A DNA stretch of 64,000 nucleotides from Hysterangium stoloniferum (lineage: Eukaryota > Basidiomycota > Agaricomycetes > Hysterangiales > Hysterangiaceae). The notes under the pieces are model-generated. The model was not told the DNA's origin. It worked only from the letters and a program-made list of their open reading frames with translations, and searched no databases. Location of the stretch: NCBI GenBank assembly GCA_015178975.1, contig WHVD01000012.1, forward strand, positions 744,001 to 808,000, written 5' to 3'. How positions within the stretch are numbered: the first letter of the stretch is position 1; every line of letters starts with the position of its first letter. Position numbers and translations under genes: made by a program. Shown here piece after piece: positions 10,950-24,212 of the stretch.

Positions 10950-13190
10950 TTGAAGTGTTTTACTTCATCCCTCTTATTTAACTCACCAAAGTCCAAGTCA
11001 CTCAAGCCGCGCTTCTTCGTGACATTGCATCCTATCAGCCCCTTCCATCAGTCATTCCATCATATCGTCCTGATACATCCTTCGGTATGTTATTTCAACA
11101 GGTTTCTGGTCACAGTCCTCTTCTCCTTGGGCAGCCCTCTTATCGAATGGGAGCTGTTCACATTCATCACTCGTTAGTCCATTAGTCGGCACGTTACATT
11201 ATCTCTCCGTTTCCGCATTCTCACATTTTGCATTATATTACTAGGAATTCACCTTCCACCATCACTCCTAAGAGTACACTGAACCTGCAAGCAATCCAAA
11301 ATCGGCGCGGGCTGACCAAACATCCTTCCTAATCACCTCGTCGTTCGTGACGCCTTCATCTTTGCTGCTTTCTCTCTCAGTTGGACGACTTCTCATTTCA
11401 ACAAGGATGGCTGGAATGTTTAAGTTTGTTTTGATGCATTGATAACCATTTCTCACACTTAAACATCATCCATAGTCCACGCAGTCCGTACGGCACCTTT
11501 ACGCAACATATCGCTACCATAGGACCGAATCTCAGCCAGCCGCGTGGTTGTTTTAGCACTTGTAATCAAGAACTATACCGATTATCTTTCAAGTATCGCG
11601 ACAGCGCCGGGACTACCACCAACATCATGGAGGTCTCCCGCACATCTGTGCAGCCTTTCGTCCCGCCGCCCTTCAGTCTCGGCGTAATGGTGCTGCACGG
11701 CTGGTAGCCGTAGGACCTTCTGCTATTGCGCAGCCATATACCATCGTACCACAAATTGAACGTATCTTTTTTGTCCTTGGACTATCATACATAATGTAGA
11801 GCTCTATGGACGAACGCATGGCTGTAACATGCATATCCAACCCAGATTACTATGCCACATCTTCCCAGCTCTTGATCACGATCCTGTTATCCCTACTCTC
11901 CTTGCCTGTTCTCGCTTCACCGTCTATGGCATTCTGCATGTTAAGGTACAGCGAAGTGGGCACCCGACGACGAGGCCAAAGTTACGTCCGAATTGTTTGG
12001 CGGTGGCATTCGCGCGTACGGACCACATCCACGAGTGCCAGGCACGGCACCACAGTTTGAGCTGGACGGAGCGTGATATTTGCTGTCTCGATTAGCCATA
12101 GTAACGTTGGAGTCACATAAAACTCATAAGCTGTCCTATCTTCACGCCCTCACCTTCGTCTTCACCTTCCAACTTCAGCTTCGCTTTCGAGTCATCCTGA
12201 TGCTTCGACTACCTTGTCTCTGCCTTTGCCTTTGCTTTCTCTTCCACTTTTGACTGACCCTCGTATTCACCTTCAACTTATCCTCATCGCTGTTCTCATC
12301 GTCGTAGTATCTCCACCCTCCCCTTCGGCTCCATTTCCACATTCTCTATGAAGGTAGTTATAATTTCTTCATTTCTTCATTTTATATCTTGTGCCGAACC
12401 TGATGTGATGAAAGAGCCCACATTGTTGCTGTGTCTTTTGCCACCGGGTAACATATGCATATATGGTAATGCGAGAACTACGAGTCTTCCGGATTGCCAA
12501 CTATACGTGGTAGTCTCGTTGCTTATAGTATGAACGTCACTACATATTTTTATATTCTTACTGGTCAAAGGGTCGGGGGATGGATGGCATGGAACGGATG
12601 GTGGATAGTGTTGGCCAGATGGAGGACACTGCTTTCAAGGAGTTCAGGGACTGTCGTGTTGTCAGTGATACCCCAGCACTGTCAGGATGTAGGTGAGGTT
12701 TTCTATAATACCATAGTGTGCCTGTTACTTTTATTTGGGTAGTCAAGTTATATATTATTGTTTACTTGCAATATGGCTTGTAAATATAAAAAATAGACTA
12801 CTAAATATAAAAACTTTTCAAAATGTGATATAGTGATCCTAGAGCACCTGGGTCGAGGTTGTTAGGCTAGCTAGTGGACATGAAATAGCCAGTATATACA
12901 TCAACTCATTGAAAAAAATTACCACTCAGTACATAGCCTTGGCCTGTTATACTAGCTAGCTAGGAGTATGTAGATAATTCACAATTTCCTCATGTAAGCT
13001 TTGTTTGAAGTGCTTATCCTGAACCTCACTAGCAGAAATTTCCTGGTTCTTCTAACCGAAAATATAAAGGAGGATCATCTTGAGTCGGCATGGTGGATAT
13101 AGGATAAGATATCACAGAATATTTCCGGTTCAGACAATACGTGTGAATGAGAAGTGCTTCGGATTATTTCTGGCTTGCCTAGCATTGGTG
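10950..13190 (+). repeat. Module M, copy 2 (truncated)
   Basis: Parallels 5391-7728 base by base with substitutions and indels. For example, the segments CCCTCTTATCGAATGGGAGC, GCATTATATTACTAGGAATT and AGAAGTGCTTCGGATTATTT occur in the same order and spacing. The match stops near 13190, just before the position where gene Y would start, so this copy has lost Y. No intact reading frame is visible. Confidence 0.75.
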
Positions 13191-15319
13191 CCAAAGTATG
13201 CGTGTCGGGTGTCTATACCCGAGTGTTCATGATGTATGCATTCCAACACTCCTCCTCAGCATGAACAACTGAGTCTTCACTACTGGTGATCGAGGAAACC
13301 ATGAAGTTGGACAAAAGTCAGTAGCCACAAGGTGAAAGTGAGATAGATTTTTGGGTCATATAATGTAGGTCCAAAATGAAGCTTGCTGGGTCATAGAACT
13401 GATGGAAATGGCAGATTCCTCTTCAGGAGATGTGGGTTTCGCAACTTTTGCCAATGAAGGCAGCAGGATGCCTCGAATAGTGGGCCACAAGATAAGAGTC
13501 TTATGTCTGGATATAAGAAGCTAGATGCGAAAATCCAGCATGAATTTGATATGAATAGATGGCGAATTGATAATGAAGTGGGGGTGATGAAGAAACAGGC
13601 GAAGTCGAACAAAGATGATGTGGAGCTTCGAGAAATTGAAATACTGATCCGCCAGGGTCAACTGGAATGAAGCTGTGTGAGACAGGACTGAGATTCTCCT
13701 CCTCGACTCGCATAGCTTTGGTCAGAAAAAAATTGTGCTATAAATTTGTTGCTGAGTTGGCCACTCAGAGGTGGTGCGGTGGACTTGGAACAAGCGGTTC
13801 CATAAAATTTGAATTTTTTGTTTTGCTCGATATATTGCCATAAGTTTCATCAACAGCCAGGCAGAGGTGCTTGCGGTCAACTTGGAGCAGGCAGTTCCGG
13901 AAAAAAAAAGGTAATCTTCTGCCATAAATTTTGTCCCTAAAAGGTAGACTTATAAATGTGCCAATATTTTTGTCACCAACAGCAGACATTGGAAAGAGGT
14001 GATCCCAAAAAAAAAAATAGCTGACAGAGAAATGACAGCGGAACAGTTTGCTCAGAAGCAATAGAATGTGCCATGGAGCAATGATGATGGGTCGCTCAGA
14101 GGCGATAAAATGTACTATGGGGTACATATGACAGTTTGCTCAGAGGCGATAAAATGCAACATGGGGCACATGTAACAGTTTGCTCAGAGGCGATAAAACA
14201 TACCATAGGGTACATATGACAGTTCGCTCAGAGGCAATAAAATGGGGCACATGTGACAGTTCGCTCAGAGGTGATAAAATGTACCATGGGGTACATATGA
14301 CAGTTCGCTCAGAGGCAATAAAATGCACCATGGGGCACATGTGACAGTTCACTCAGAGCAATAGTAAGATGATGGTGCATATTGACAGACAATGTTATTG
14401 TCCAGCTTGTTCTCAATATATGACAACAATGTCTGGAGAAGTGGAACAGAGTGTCTAGATGTCAGGATAAGGCAGCCACTGGCTTCTGTGTCTGGATCCA
14501 CCATGAGTCAGGAAAATAAAATAAAATATAACAATGTAAGGAAGATAGATTTCTCAATAAGTTGCTCTTGTTCTCATATTTGGATGAGTGTAACAGTATG
14601 TAGCAAGTGGGACAGCATTACTGCGAGGGAGCTAAAATGATCTTCTTTCGACTGGGGATGAAATAAACTGTAGGTCCACTGAACCTTGGGAATCCTGCTT
14701 GTGCTTTCCATTGTTAATTGAAAGGATGAGGAGCACCCCGCTGCTTCGCTCAGATGCCATACTGATGTACCCTACGGAAATTGGTGTGCATACAACCTGG
14801 TGCCTCAGCTTCTGTGTCAGAGAGGGGGAAAGAGATGTTGAAAGGATGGTAGACATGAATGTGGAAAGTCCACTGAATGTAAATACATGGGCTGCCCCCT
14901 TTCATTTGTGCGGTGTGCCAATTCCCAATGCTCCTCCTCACTGCTCTACTCCTCCTGTCGCATTGTGTCCTAAAGTAAGCCTAGATGGCCACAAAATCAA
15001 ATAGGTTGGATCTTCACAAATTAATGGGGACAAGTGGTATTGTATGGTGCAAATGGTACACTAAAATTTGCTCAATGGCGATAGTATGCAAATTGGCAGA
15101 TAAAAAAAGTTTCACTCAGAGGTGATAATGGAATGGTGGTGTAGAATAGCACCCAAAATAAATGTTTCACACAGAGGTGACAGTGAGATGATGTAGTGTA
15201 GAGTGGCACCAAACCATATCCTCATTGTAGTGGTGAGGTGAAAAGGCACAGTGGCGATAATAAGATGATCCATATTGGCACACCAAAAAGTTGCACAGAG
15301 GCAATAATAAAGATGAATG
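13191..15319. other. Repetitive non-coding region, possible copia LTR remnant at its left end
   Basis: At 13235-13262 the sequence ATTCCAACA followed by CTCCTCCTCAG resembles the LTR end plus purine-tract junction of the copia element at 58020-58040, suggesting a decayed relative. The rest is dominated by degenerate repeats of the type GCTCAGAGGCGATAA. The short ORFs (for example 13765-14127 minus) translate simple repeats and are not supported as genes. Confidence 0.4.
14085..14360. repeat. Minisatellite, about 44-bp unit
   Basis: Successive units containing GACAGTT(T/C)GCTCAGAGG, then CGATAAAATG and a variant of ACCATGGGGTACATAT. Starts lie near 14131, 14174, 14218, 14256, 14300 and 14344, mostly 43-44 bp apart with one 38-bp unit. 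Degenerate single copies are scattered upstream to 13740 and downstream to 15310. Confidence 0.75.
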
Positions 15320-16058
15320 TGTTAAGAACTGAAAACTGACTAATGTTGGTAGGCTGACAGGGACTGATTGGAAGGACTTGGCTTCAGCTTATATGCTGTG
15401 CCCTTGCAAATAACTGTCAGGTGTCCTTAAATTTCAGACGGGCAAAGACTAGTCCTAATGAGTACCTCTCAGTGAGTTACTGATCAGGACCGAAGGATAA
15501 GTTGCATGTTGGGCCAAGGGGTTGGGGACTGAGAGTGGGTGAGTGCATGCAAAGGCAGAGAGCAGGATACTTAGAATAGGACTTCTAGAGATGTATATGG
15601 GTGTTCTGAGTCGATATTCTGATTGCCTAGTAACTACAACTACAGTGGGTTCATATACAAGTATTCAGCATCTAGAAAATACATACTAACTAAGGGAAGA
15701 GCAGAAACATTATTGACAAATAAACTTGACTAGGAATGGGAATGATAAGTTCGGAGGCTGTGATTAACTGAGAGCAGAATTACAAGAAAAGGAAATAGTC
15801 CAAGGGTTACAGGTATATATAGGCATATGTGAAACATAGAGTAGAATGGATCATCATAATAAAAAGGGACGTATCAGAGTATAACCAGATAGTACGAGTA
15901 TTTTTTGATGGGGGTGTAAATAGGGTTTGATCACCATGAAGGCATACGTCAGTGTCAGGTGACCAATGGTTTCTGATGTGATGACTTGAGTGATAACTTG
16001 GAACATCGATAGGCAGCAATATCCTCAGGGACTGTCAGGGTGTGACATGGTTGTAACA
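15320..16058 (+). mobile_element. Solo LTR, family related to the chromovirus LTR
   Basis: Begins TGTTAAGAACTG and ends GGTTGTAACA, flanked on both sides by GAATG (15315-15319 and 16059-16063). It contains GGACTTGGCTTCAGCTTATA, the stretch shared with the 818-bp LTRs, but is otherwise divergent. TG...CA ends plus a 5-bp duplication and no internal coding region indicate a solo LTR left by recombination. Confidence 0.85.
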
Positions 16059-16151
16059 GAATGTGTATATGTCGCAAAAGAATTTAAAATTGATGCTGCC
16101 AGAAATTGATAGTAGATGAGTTTGCATCACCGATGAATAAGACAGATAAGG

Positions 16152-16667
16152 TGTTACAACTGGACAATCCCACCAGACTCCAGGCACTAACCTGTATGCC
16201 CCCACACCCTACATGCACCAATTGTCTGTTTATAGGAATTCCTGCCTGGACTCCGTACATCAAGACTTGTTACGTTCGACCTCATTACGACACATCTCAG
16301 TCACTGGACTTTCCCTGGACTCCATTCTCTGTCTATGTCCATCTTCGTCCCATGCATCAGTCACTGGACCCCGCTCAGAATCCCGTCATCACTCTAACTG
16401 AGCCCCGTTCCCATTTTAGTCAAATGACCTGTCACGATTTGGACTCCACTCCTGCTCCGTTTCCCTTTATGGGTTATAATTTGTCACGATTCAGACTCCG
16501 CTCCATTCCGTCCCATTCCTAACACCAAACTTGGTGTTTACTATTCCCATTTTATGTTTTGTTAGTTTCATTTTGTCATTACTGGATTTGGTATGTCATT
16601 CACTCCATGGTCTATTTAAACTGGCAGATGTTGTACATACAACCCAGTCAAAAAATTAGCTTAGAGA
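16152..16667 (-). mobile_element. Chromovirus LTR fragment
   Basis: Starts TGTTACAACTGGACAATCCC and follows the reverse complement of the 818-bp LTR as far as AATTAGCTTAG, then stops abruptly near 16667. The distal third, including the TGTTAGGATAC end, is missing. Confidence 0.8.
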
Positions 16668-16953
16668 ATATGTGAAAATATTTCTATGTATTTTCACAAT
16701 GTGAACTTTTGGCAAAAAACTGTACATATTCCATGAATTTGGGAGGGGGGGATATTCAGAGATGCAGAATTTAAGCCTCAGTGTGAGGATTTCAAAGTCC
16801 AGGATATGGACCTCAGCACTGACATTGTCCTATGCTTTTTGATTGAAATGAAGTAAAGTATAATGGGACAAATGTAAATCTTCCATGCTTACACTCTGCT
16901 TGGCAATAGCTCAGATGATTGGAAACAGCATATAGGCCATATTCCATGTGAAG
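16668..16953. other. Spacer between LTR copies, nothing recognised
   Basis: AT-rich sequence with no supported ORF, repeat or RNA. Confidence 0.4.
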
Positions 16954-17773
16954 TGTTAGGATACACACACAGGGCGGGTCTCGTGAGAAACCTGCGGTAT
17001 ATCCGGTAGGACTTGGCTTCAGCTTATAGGCTGCGCCCTCGCTAGATCGTGTCGTCCAATTTCGAACAGGCAGATGGGAATCCCAGGGAGTCTGGGCAGG
17101 GTTCGTGGGTTGTAGGTTGTAGGTCATGAGGTCGTGAGTCGTGAGTCGAGGTGGTCGAGAGAGATAGATATGCTGGAGCCCGTGGGCTCCGACTAGTGCA
17201 AGCGGTGTGATTAGAGTAAGGTTTTATAGAGGAAAATCTATTAGATTACTGGGGGGAATCTAAGCTAATTTTCTGACTGGATTGTATGTACAACATCTAC
17301 CAGTTTATATAGACCATGGAGTGAATGACATACTAATCCGGTAATAATGAAAATGAAACTAACAAAACATAAATGGGAATAGTAAACACCAAATTTGGTG
17401 TTAGGAATGGGATGGAATGGAGCAGAGTCCGAATCGTGACAAAGCATAACCCATAATGGGAAATGGAGTGGAAGCGGAGTCCTAATCATGACAGGTCATT
17501 TGACTAAAACGGGAACGGGGCTCAAATAGAGCGGTGACGGGATTCTGAGCGGGATCCGGTGACTGATGTGTGGGACGAAGGTGGACATAGACAGAGATGG
17601 AGTCCGGGGGAGGTCCAGTTACTGATATGTGTCGTAATGAGGTCAAATGTAACGAGTCTTGACGTGACGGAGTCCGGGCGGGAAATCCTATAAACAGACA
17701 ATTGGTGCTTGTAGCGCGTGGGGGCATATGGGTTAGTGCCCGGAGTCCGGCGGGATTTGTCCGGGTCGTAACG
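16954..17773 (+). mobile_element. Solo LTR of the chromovirus family
   Basis: TGTTAGGATACACACACAGG at the left and GGGTCGTAACG at the right (final A changed to G), 820 bp, flanked by TGAAG at 16949-16953 and 17774-17778. It holds the conserved GGACTTGGCTTCAGCTTATA block and the palindrome AACACCAAATTTGGTGTT at 17385-17402. Confidence 0.9.
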
Positions 17774-17926
17774 TGAAGTGGACCTGGTGCTTGTGGAACA
17801 TAGTCATAACTGAAGAATAGAATTGATACCATACATGTAGTAAAATAGCTCTCAGGATTTTACAAGTTGAAAGAAAGCTTAAACTATTGAAATGGGCTAT
17901 GAACACAATTGGACAATATAATCCTC

Positions 17927-18744
17927 TGGTAGGATACACACACAGGCCGAGTCTCCGGAGAAACCCGCGGGATATCTGGTAGGACTTGGCTTCAGCTTAT
18001 AGGCTGCGCCCTTGCTAGATCGTGTTGTCCAATTTCAAATGGACGGACGGGAATCCCAGGGAGTCTGGGCGGGGTTTGTGGGTCGTAGGTCATAGGTCGT
18101 AGGTCGTAAGTCATGAGTCGAGATCGTTGAGAGAGATAGATGTGCCAGAGCCCGTGGGCTCCGACTAGTGCGAGCGGTCTGATAAGAGTAGGGTTTTAGG
18201 GCGGAAAATATAGTAGATTAAAGGGGGGAATCTAAGCTAATTTTCTGACTGGATTGTATATACAACATCTGCCAGTTTAAATAGACCATGGAGTGAATGA
18301 ACATACTAATCCGGTAATAATGAAAACGAAACTAACAAAACACAAACAGGAAATGTAAACACCAAATTTGGTGTTAGGAACGGGACGGAACGGAGCGGAG
18401 TCCGGATCGTGACAAAGCATAACCCATAATGGGAAATGGAGCGGGAGCAGAGTCCTAATCGTGACAGGTCATTTGACTAAAATGGGAACGGGGCTCGAAT
18501 AGAGTGGTGACGGGATTCTGAGCGGGATCCAGTGACTGATGCATAGGACGAAGACGGACATAGACAGGGACGGAGTCCAGGGGAAGTCCGGTGACTGATA
18601 TGTGTCATAATGTGGTTGAACGTAACAAGTCTTGTCGTAACGGAGTCCGGGCAGGAAATCCTATAAACAGACGATTGGTGCTTGTAGCGCGTGGGGGCGT
18701 ATGGGTTAGTGCCCGGAGTCCAGCGGGATTGTCTGGTCGTAACA
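17927..18744 (+). mobile_element. Solo LTR of the chromovirus family
   Basis: 818 bp, TGGTAGGATACACAC...GGTCGTAACA, flanked by TCCTC at 17922-17926 and 18745-18749. It ends only about 14 bp from the stop codon of the ankyrin-repeat gene, so it probably sits in that gene's 3' untranslated region or terminator. Confidence 0.9.
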
Positions 18745-18757
18745 TCCTCCTATGTAA

Positions 18758-21700
18758 CTATAATGGCCTGTTATGTGAATTGGCATGTGACCAAACATAT
18801 AGTGATTCAATGATCTTTGAACAATCACTTTGCTCTGCTGCTAATACTGCAGCATCAAAGTAGTCCCACATGTTTACACCAATATGCAAGAGTAATTGAA
18901 CTATGATAATATGGCCTTCATGTATTGCTGTTAGTAGAGCATTGCTGGTCTGCCCTCCAACAGAACTGATATTTATGTTTATATCTGCACCATTCTTGAG
19001 GAGCAGCTGGACAATGTCAACACTTCCTTCCCAGCATGCAGCAATCAGTGCTGTGCCATATTTGCCACCTGCCTGTCCATTAATACCGGCACCATATTTG
19101 ATAAGAAATTGGACTATCTCAATGCTTCCTTGTAAGCATGAGGCAATCAAAGCTGTGCCATAATCACCACCTGCCTGTGCATTGATATCTGCACCTTCTT
19201 TCAGGAGTAGTTGCACTATGCCAATATGTCCATTCCAGCAGGCAGCAATCAGAGCTGTGTTATATTTGCCACCTCCCTGTGCATTGATAGCTGCACCCTC
19301 TCTCATGAGCAGCTCAACTGTGTCAATGCTTCCTTCCCAGCATGCAGCAATCAGTGCTGTGCCATAATCACCACCAACCTGTGCTTGGATATCTGCTCCC
19401 TCTTTCATGAGCAGCTGGATTAGGAAAATGTTTCCTTCCCAGCATGCAGCAATCAGCGCTGAGCCAAAATAGCCACCTGCCTGTGCATTGATATCTACAC
19501 CTTCTTTCAGGAGCAGCTGGACTATCTCAACACTTCCTTCCTGACATGCAGCAATCAGTGCTGTGCCATAATTGCCACCTGCCTGTGTATTGATATCTAC
19601 ACCTGCTTTGATCAGCAGCTGGACTATCTCAACACTTCCTTGCCCACATGCAGCAATTAGTGCTGTGCCATAATAGCCACCTGCTTGTGCATTGATATCT
19701 GCCCCCTCTTTAATCAGAAGCTGGACTATGTTAATGCTTCCTTCCCAGCATGCACCAATCAGTGCTGAGCCAAAATAGCCACCTGCCTGTGCATTGATCT
19801 CTGCACCCTCTTTGATCAACAGCTGGACTATGGCAATGCTTCCTTGCCAGCATGCACCAATAAGTGGTGTGCCATAGTCACTACCAGCCTGGGCATTGAT
19901 ATCTGCACCCTCTTTGACAAGCAATTGGACTATGTCAATGCTTCCTTCCCAGCATGCAGCAATTAGTGCTGTGCCATAATAGCCACCTGCTTGTGCATTG
20001 ATATCTACACCCTCTTTCAGGAGCAGCTGCACTATCTCAATGCTTCCTTTCCAGCAGGCAGCAATCAGTGCTGTACCATAATAACCACCTGCCTGCAAAT
20101 TGATGTCTGCACCCTCTTTTAGGAGCAGCTGGACAGTCTCAAAGGATCCTTGCCAGCATGCAGCAATGAGTGCAGTGCCATAATGGCCACCTGCATGTGC
20201 ATTGATATCTGAGCCCTCTTTGATCAGCAGCTGGACTATCTCAATGCTTCCTCTACGAGATGCAGCAATCAGGGCTGTGCCATAATCACCACTTGCCTCC
20301 ACATTGATGGCTGCACCTTTTGAATGAGCAGCTGAACTATGTCAATTGTTCCTTCCCGGCATGCAGCAATCAATGCTGTGCCATGATTGCCACCTGCTTT
20401 TCCATTAATATTGACACCTTCTTTGATGAGAAGTTGGACAATCTCAATGCTTCCTTGCAGGCATGAGGCAATCAAAGCTGTGCCATAATCACCACCAGCC
20501 TGTGCATTGATATCTGCACCCTCCTTGATCATTATTTGGACCATCTCAATGTTTCCTTTCAGACATGTGGCAATCAGTGCTGAGCCATGATATCCATCTG
20601 CCTGTGCATTGATATCTGCACCCTTATTGATCAGTAACTGGACCATCTCAATGCTTCCTTTCCAGCATGCAGCAACCAGTGCTGTGCCATAACCACCACC
20701 TGCCTGTGCATTGATATCTGCACCTTCTTTCAAGAGCAACTGGACTATCTCAATGCTTCCCTTCCAACACCCAGAAATTAGTGCTGTGCCATAATCACTA
20801 CCTGCCTGTGCATTAATATCTGCACCCTCTTTCAGGAGAAGCTGAACTATCTCAATACTTCCTTCCCAGCATGTGGCAATCAGTGCTGTGCCATAATAGC
20901 CACCTGCCTGTGTATTGATATCTACACCCTCTTTCAGGAGCAGTAACACTATCTCAATGTTTCCTTTCCAGCATGCAGCAATCAGTGCTGTGCCATAATA
21001 GCCACCTCCCTGTGCATTGATGTCTGCACCCTCTTTCAGGAGCAGCTGGACCATCTCAATAGTTCCTTCCCAGCATGTGGCAATCAGTGCTGTGCCATAA
21101 TTTCCACCTGCCTGTGCATTGATATTTGCACCCTCTTCCAGAAGCAGCTGAACTATCTCACTACTTCCTTTCCAGCATGCAGCAATTAGTGCTGTGCCAT
21201 AATCATCACCTGTCTGTGCATTGACATCTGCACCCTCTTTTATTAGCAGCTGCACCATCTCAATTCTTCCTTCCCAGCATGAGGCCATTAGTGCTGTACC
21301 ATAATAGCCACCTGCTTGTGCATTAATATCTGCACCCTCCTCTATGAGCAGCTGGACTATCCCAATGCTTCCTTCCCAGCATGCAGCAATTAGTGCTGTA
21401 CCATAATCACCACCTGGTTGTGCATTGATATCTGCACCCTTTTTCAGGAGCAGATGTACTATCTCAATGCTTCCTTCCTGGCATGCAGCAATCAGTGCTG
21501 TACTGTACTTTGCCCCTGCCTGTACATTGAGATCTACACACCCTTTGAATAATAGCTTTGCTACTGAGGGCAGATAACACTTTAATGCTACAACCAATGG
21601 CGAATCTCCTCTCCTAACAGACTGCCATTTCAGCTGAGGTGTCTTAACCATGTAGCTAAGCCATATCATAAACTGTTGACTCTGTTCCAAAAACAGTGTT

Positions 21701-23770
21701 CTCAGGAGCTCTGCCATCATATGAGAGATGTCACCTCCAGCACACTGATAGTGGGAAATCCATTCATGGGCACAATAGTTGAATAAGTGATGAGTACCAC
21801 CAATGTTAAACAAATTAGTTATCAAGCCATAATATTCCCTTTGAAATTGAAGTAAATAGACCAAACACATTTTTGCTATGTAAATGTGTGAGAGCTTCTC
21901 TTCCAAATGAAATTATGGAGGCAGTACCAGAATGTAGCATAAGGTATTATTTTACAGAGAAATGTGCTAGTTTAATATGACCTATCAAGGTATGTTACAC
22001 ATCCTCATTTTAAAGGTGTATTCTTACTTACCTTTATGATATACAACAAAGCTTGAGCAGACCCAAAGAATGTCCTTTGGATTAGAATATACTGCTTTAG
22101 AATTGAAGGGAGATTTTGCTCCACCCACTTCAAACTCTAAATTAATCCCAGGGATTTCACTTAACTCCTTTGATTGTAAAGGGTGAAATGAAAATGCCAG
22201 CCATTGAAGGAATTTTATAGCATGAGGTTGACGTTTTTCAGGGATTCTGTCAATAACTTGTGCATATATCTTATAAATGTCAGTTGGAATATTTTCAAGC
22301 TGCTTCTCTACATTATCATCACTAAAGCAGTCCACAAGATCATCAAGGTGGAGTGCAGCCCATCGGAACCTAAAGAAAAGGAAATAATTAATATAAAAAG
22401 TATTTTGCTTATACATTTCAAAGATTCTTACATTCCTTTGGCCTTTGAGCAAAGTGTGTCAAAGATAGTCTGTCTGGCACTTTCAGACAAATGAGTAAAA
22501 TCTCTAGAATCAAAGACTTTATCTCTCATATAAAACTCTATATCATTATTTCCAGAAGCATCATTGAGATCCACATATTGTGAGCTGAGATCCAAAGACT
22601 CTAACATTGGGGTAATCTTTGGACGAGTAGTACCTAGAATATGTATTTTTCCAATATTTTGTTCAACCAAATTTTGGATCCACCTTAACAACCACCTATA
22701 GTCTTCACATTCATCCAAGGCATCTAGAATGATATAGACATGATCAAAGGCAGCCAGCAGATGATTGATCATATCAGGAAGAGAATCATGCTTTGGTGAC
22801 TGGTATCCATTGTTATATGTCTGCAACATTAGTTGAGGAACCTGAGCACAATGTCCAAGCAATTGCTTAATGATTGACTGAAGCAATTTGTGATAGAAAT
22901 GGAACCCTTCCTGTGCATCTCTAGAATCAAAGAAGAAATATGTCACTGCATGTGATGACCTTGCATCACAATATTCTTCAATATCCATGATAATGGTGGA
23001 ATGATTTAGAGTGATTTTGAAAAAGATGGACAGAAAACTGGGATATTCTTACCATAAGATTGATTTTCCAGAGCCCACTGTCCATTCCAGATGAGTATAT
23101 AATAACACTTGTGCCAATCACTCACTGCTTCCATATATCCACAGACAAGGCTGAGTACCATGCCTCCATTGTATGAATTTATCACTGGTAATAAACCAAG
23201 TTCCTGTGCCCTTCTTGCACAGTTGTGCTGCAGAGTAATTCTCAGCTGGATCAGGAGCAGCAAGCCAGTCAGATATCTTTTTGCAAAGGTCTACCATAAC
23301 TTTGACTATTTTTAATCTCAGCACTTGTTCACAGGAGCCAAATGAAAATTACCTGGGTCCATAACTTGTCTGTGTTCAGACAGATGCAGTAGAAAAATAC
23401 CATGCTTCATCCAATTCAGTGTAATATGGGAAGGAGCAATATTCGACATTTGTTGCAAACGGAGGACTATATCGTTGTAATCTCCATCCTCCTTCGATTG
23501 GAACTTAACCATTTCAATGTGAGTCTTGTGAATACCAATGGATTCAGCGTCAACAGTCCCAGGCACTATAGCTGAGGAAGCTGGGATATCCTGGCAGGAG
23601 TCAACCAACCATACGTGGGAAAGATATGCAGGACTCACTTGATTTCCTGGTGTTATATACAGTCCATAGCAAAACATGGTTTTGAACCGGGCACTGATGG
23701 AATTGTACTGTGTCGATTGTTGTTGCAATGTTTCCAAACCTACTGGCAGGAGCAGATTGCTCATTGAAAA
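18758..23770 (-). pseudogene. NLR-type STAND gene: SesB-like tail, NACHT, 27 ankyrin repeats (frameshifted)
   Basis: Minus strand. 23318-23764 encodes the end of a SesB-like hydrolase domain (LQQQSTQYNSISARFKTMF, then across a GTGAGT...CCAG intron VPGTVDAESIGIHKTHIEMV). About 23060-23300 gives GTGTWFITSDKF and a Walker A GS.GSGKSIL interrupted by a probable 48-bp intron. 22432-22988 holds Walker B (IILDALDEC). An intron at 22370-22431 joins to FRWAALHLDDLVDCF (NACHT helical part). 18758-21906 is the ankyrin domain. Fungal NLRs of this build act in non-self recognition and regulated cell death. Lesions: a one-base deletion near 20320 splits the ankyrin domain, no AG acceptor is visible just after the Walker A exon (near 23000), and the first half of SesB is missing upstream. 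Other exon joins are tentative. Confidence 0.72.
18800..21600 (-). repeat. Ankyrin repeat array, 102-bp unit, about 27 copies
   Basis: Consensus unit of 34 residues (GADINAQAGGDYGTALIAAC, then WEGSIEIVQLLLKE). Thirteen units lie before the frameshift and fourteen after it. Neighbouring units are nearly identical at DNA level (repeated TGTGCATTGATATCTGCACC and CCAGCATGCAGCAATCAGTG on the plus strand). The first and last units diverge most, as expected for capping repeats. Confidence 0.93.
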
Positions 23771-23786
23771 GTGCTCCTTGCCATCA

Positions 23787-24212
23787 CTAGTTTACCTTGT
23801 CAGTGACATTATGTTCCAGGTTTGGTGAAAAAAGGGAATGACCATGCAGGCGGAGTCTCAGCAATAAATGGACGACTTGTACACCATTGAATTTAATATT
23901 ACAAACACCTATGCCAACAGGAATACCATGGAAAAGCATTCTGTCATCCAAAGGAAACGGTTTCTTGGAATATCTATCAAATCCAGGAATCATGAATAGT
24001 GCTTTGGCATTAAAGTAGTGGATGATCTCCTGAGGGAGGTGTTGGCAAGTTTTAGATGCCATTACAATAGTTGACCATACTGGCCACAGCCAGCTTTGAT
24101 GAACTAACACTGTAATTGGCTTTGAGGAACCAAAATATGGGGAAACCAATACAGTCTTACCATGAATAGCATAGATTAAATCAGTGTCAAGATGAATAAG
24201 CTTGTCATACAT
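23787..24212 (-). CDS. Unrecognised ORF upstream of the NLR
   Basis: 142 codons on the minus strand, starting ATG at 24212. It ends about 20 bp before the first SesB-like exon. The composition is protein-like, but I recognise no family. It lies where the first half of the SesB domain should be but does not resemble it (no nucleophile-elbow motif). It could be an unrelated small gene, an exon of the NLR, or a chance ORF. Confidence 0.3.
   Translation of the reverse strand: MYDKLIHLDTDLIYAIHGKTVLVSPYFGSSKPITVLVHQSWLWPVWSTIVMASKTCQHLPQEIIHYFNAKALFMIPGFDRYSKKPFPLDDRMLFHGIPVGIGVCNIKFNGVQVVHLLLRLRLHGHSLFSPNLEHNVTDKVN

Noticed and set aside
16106..16522. 138-codon plus-strand ORF and its many relatives inside LTRs
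   Set aside because: Lies wholly in a reverse LTR fragment; the same readings recur in every LTR with different stops.
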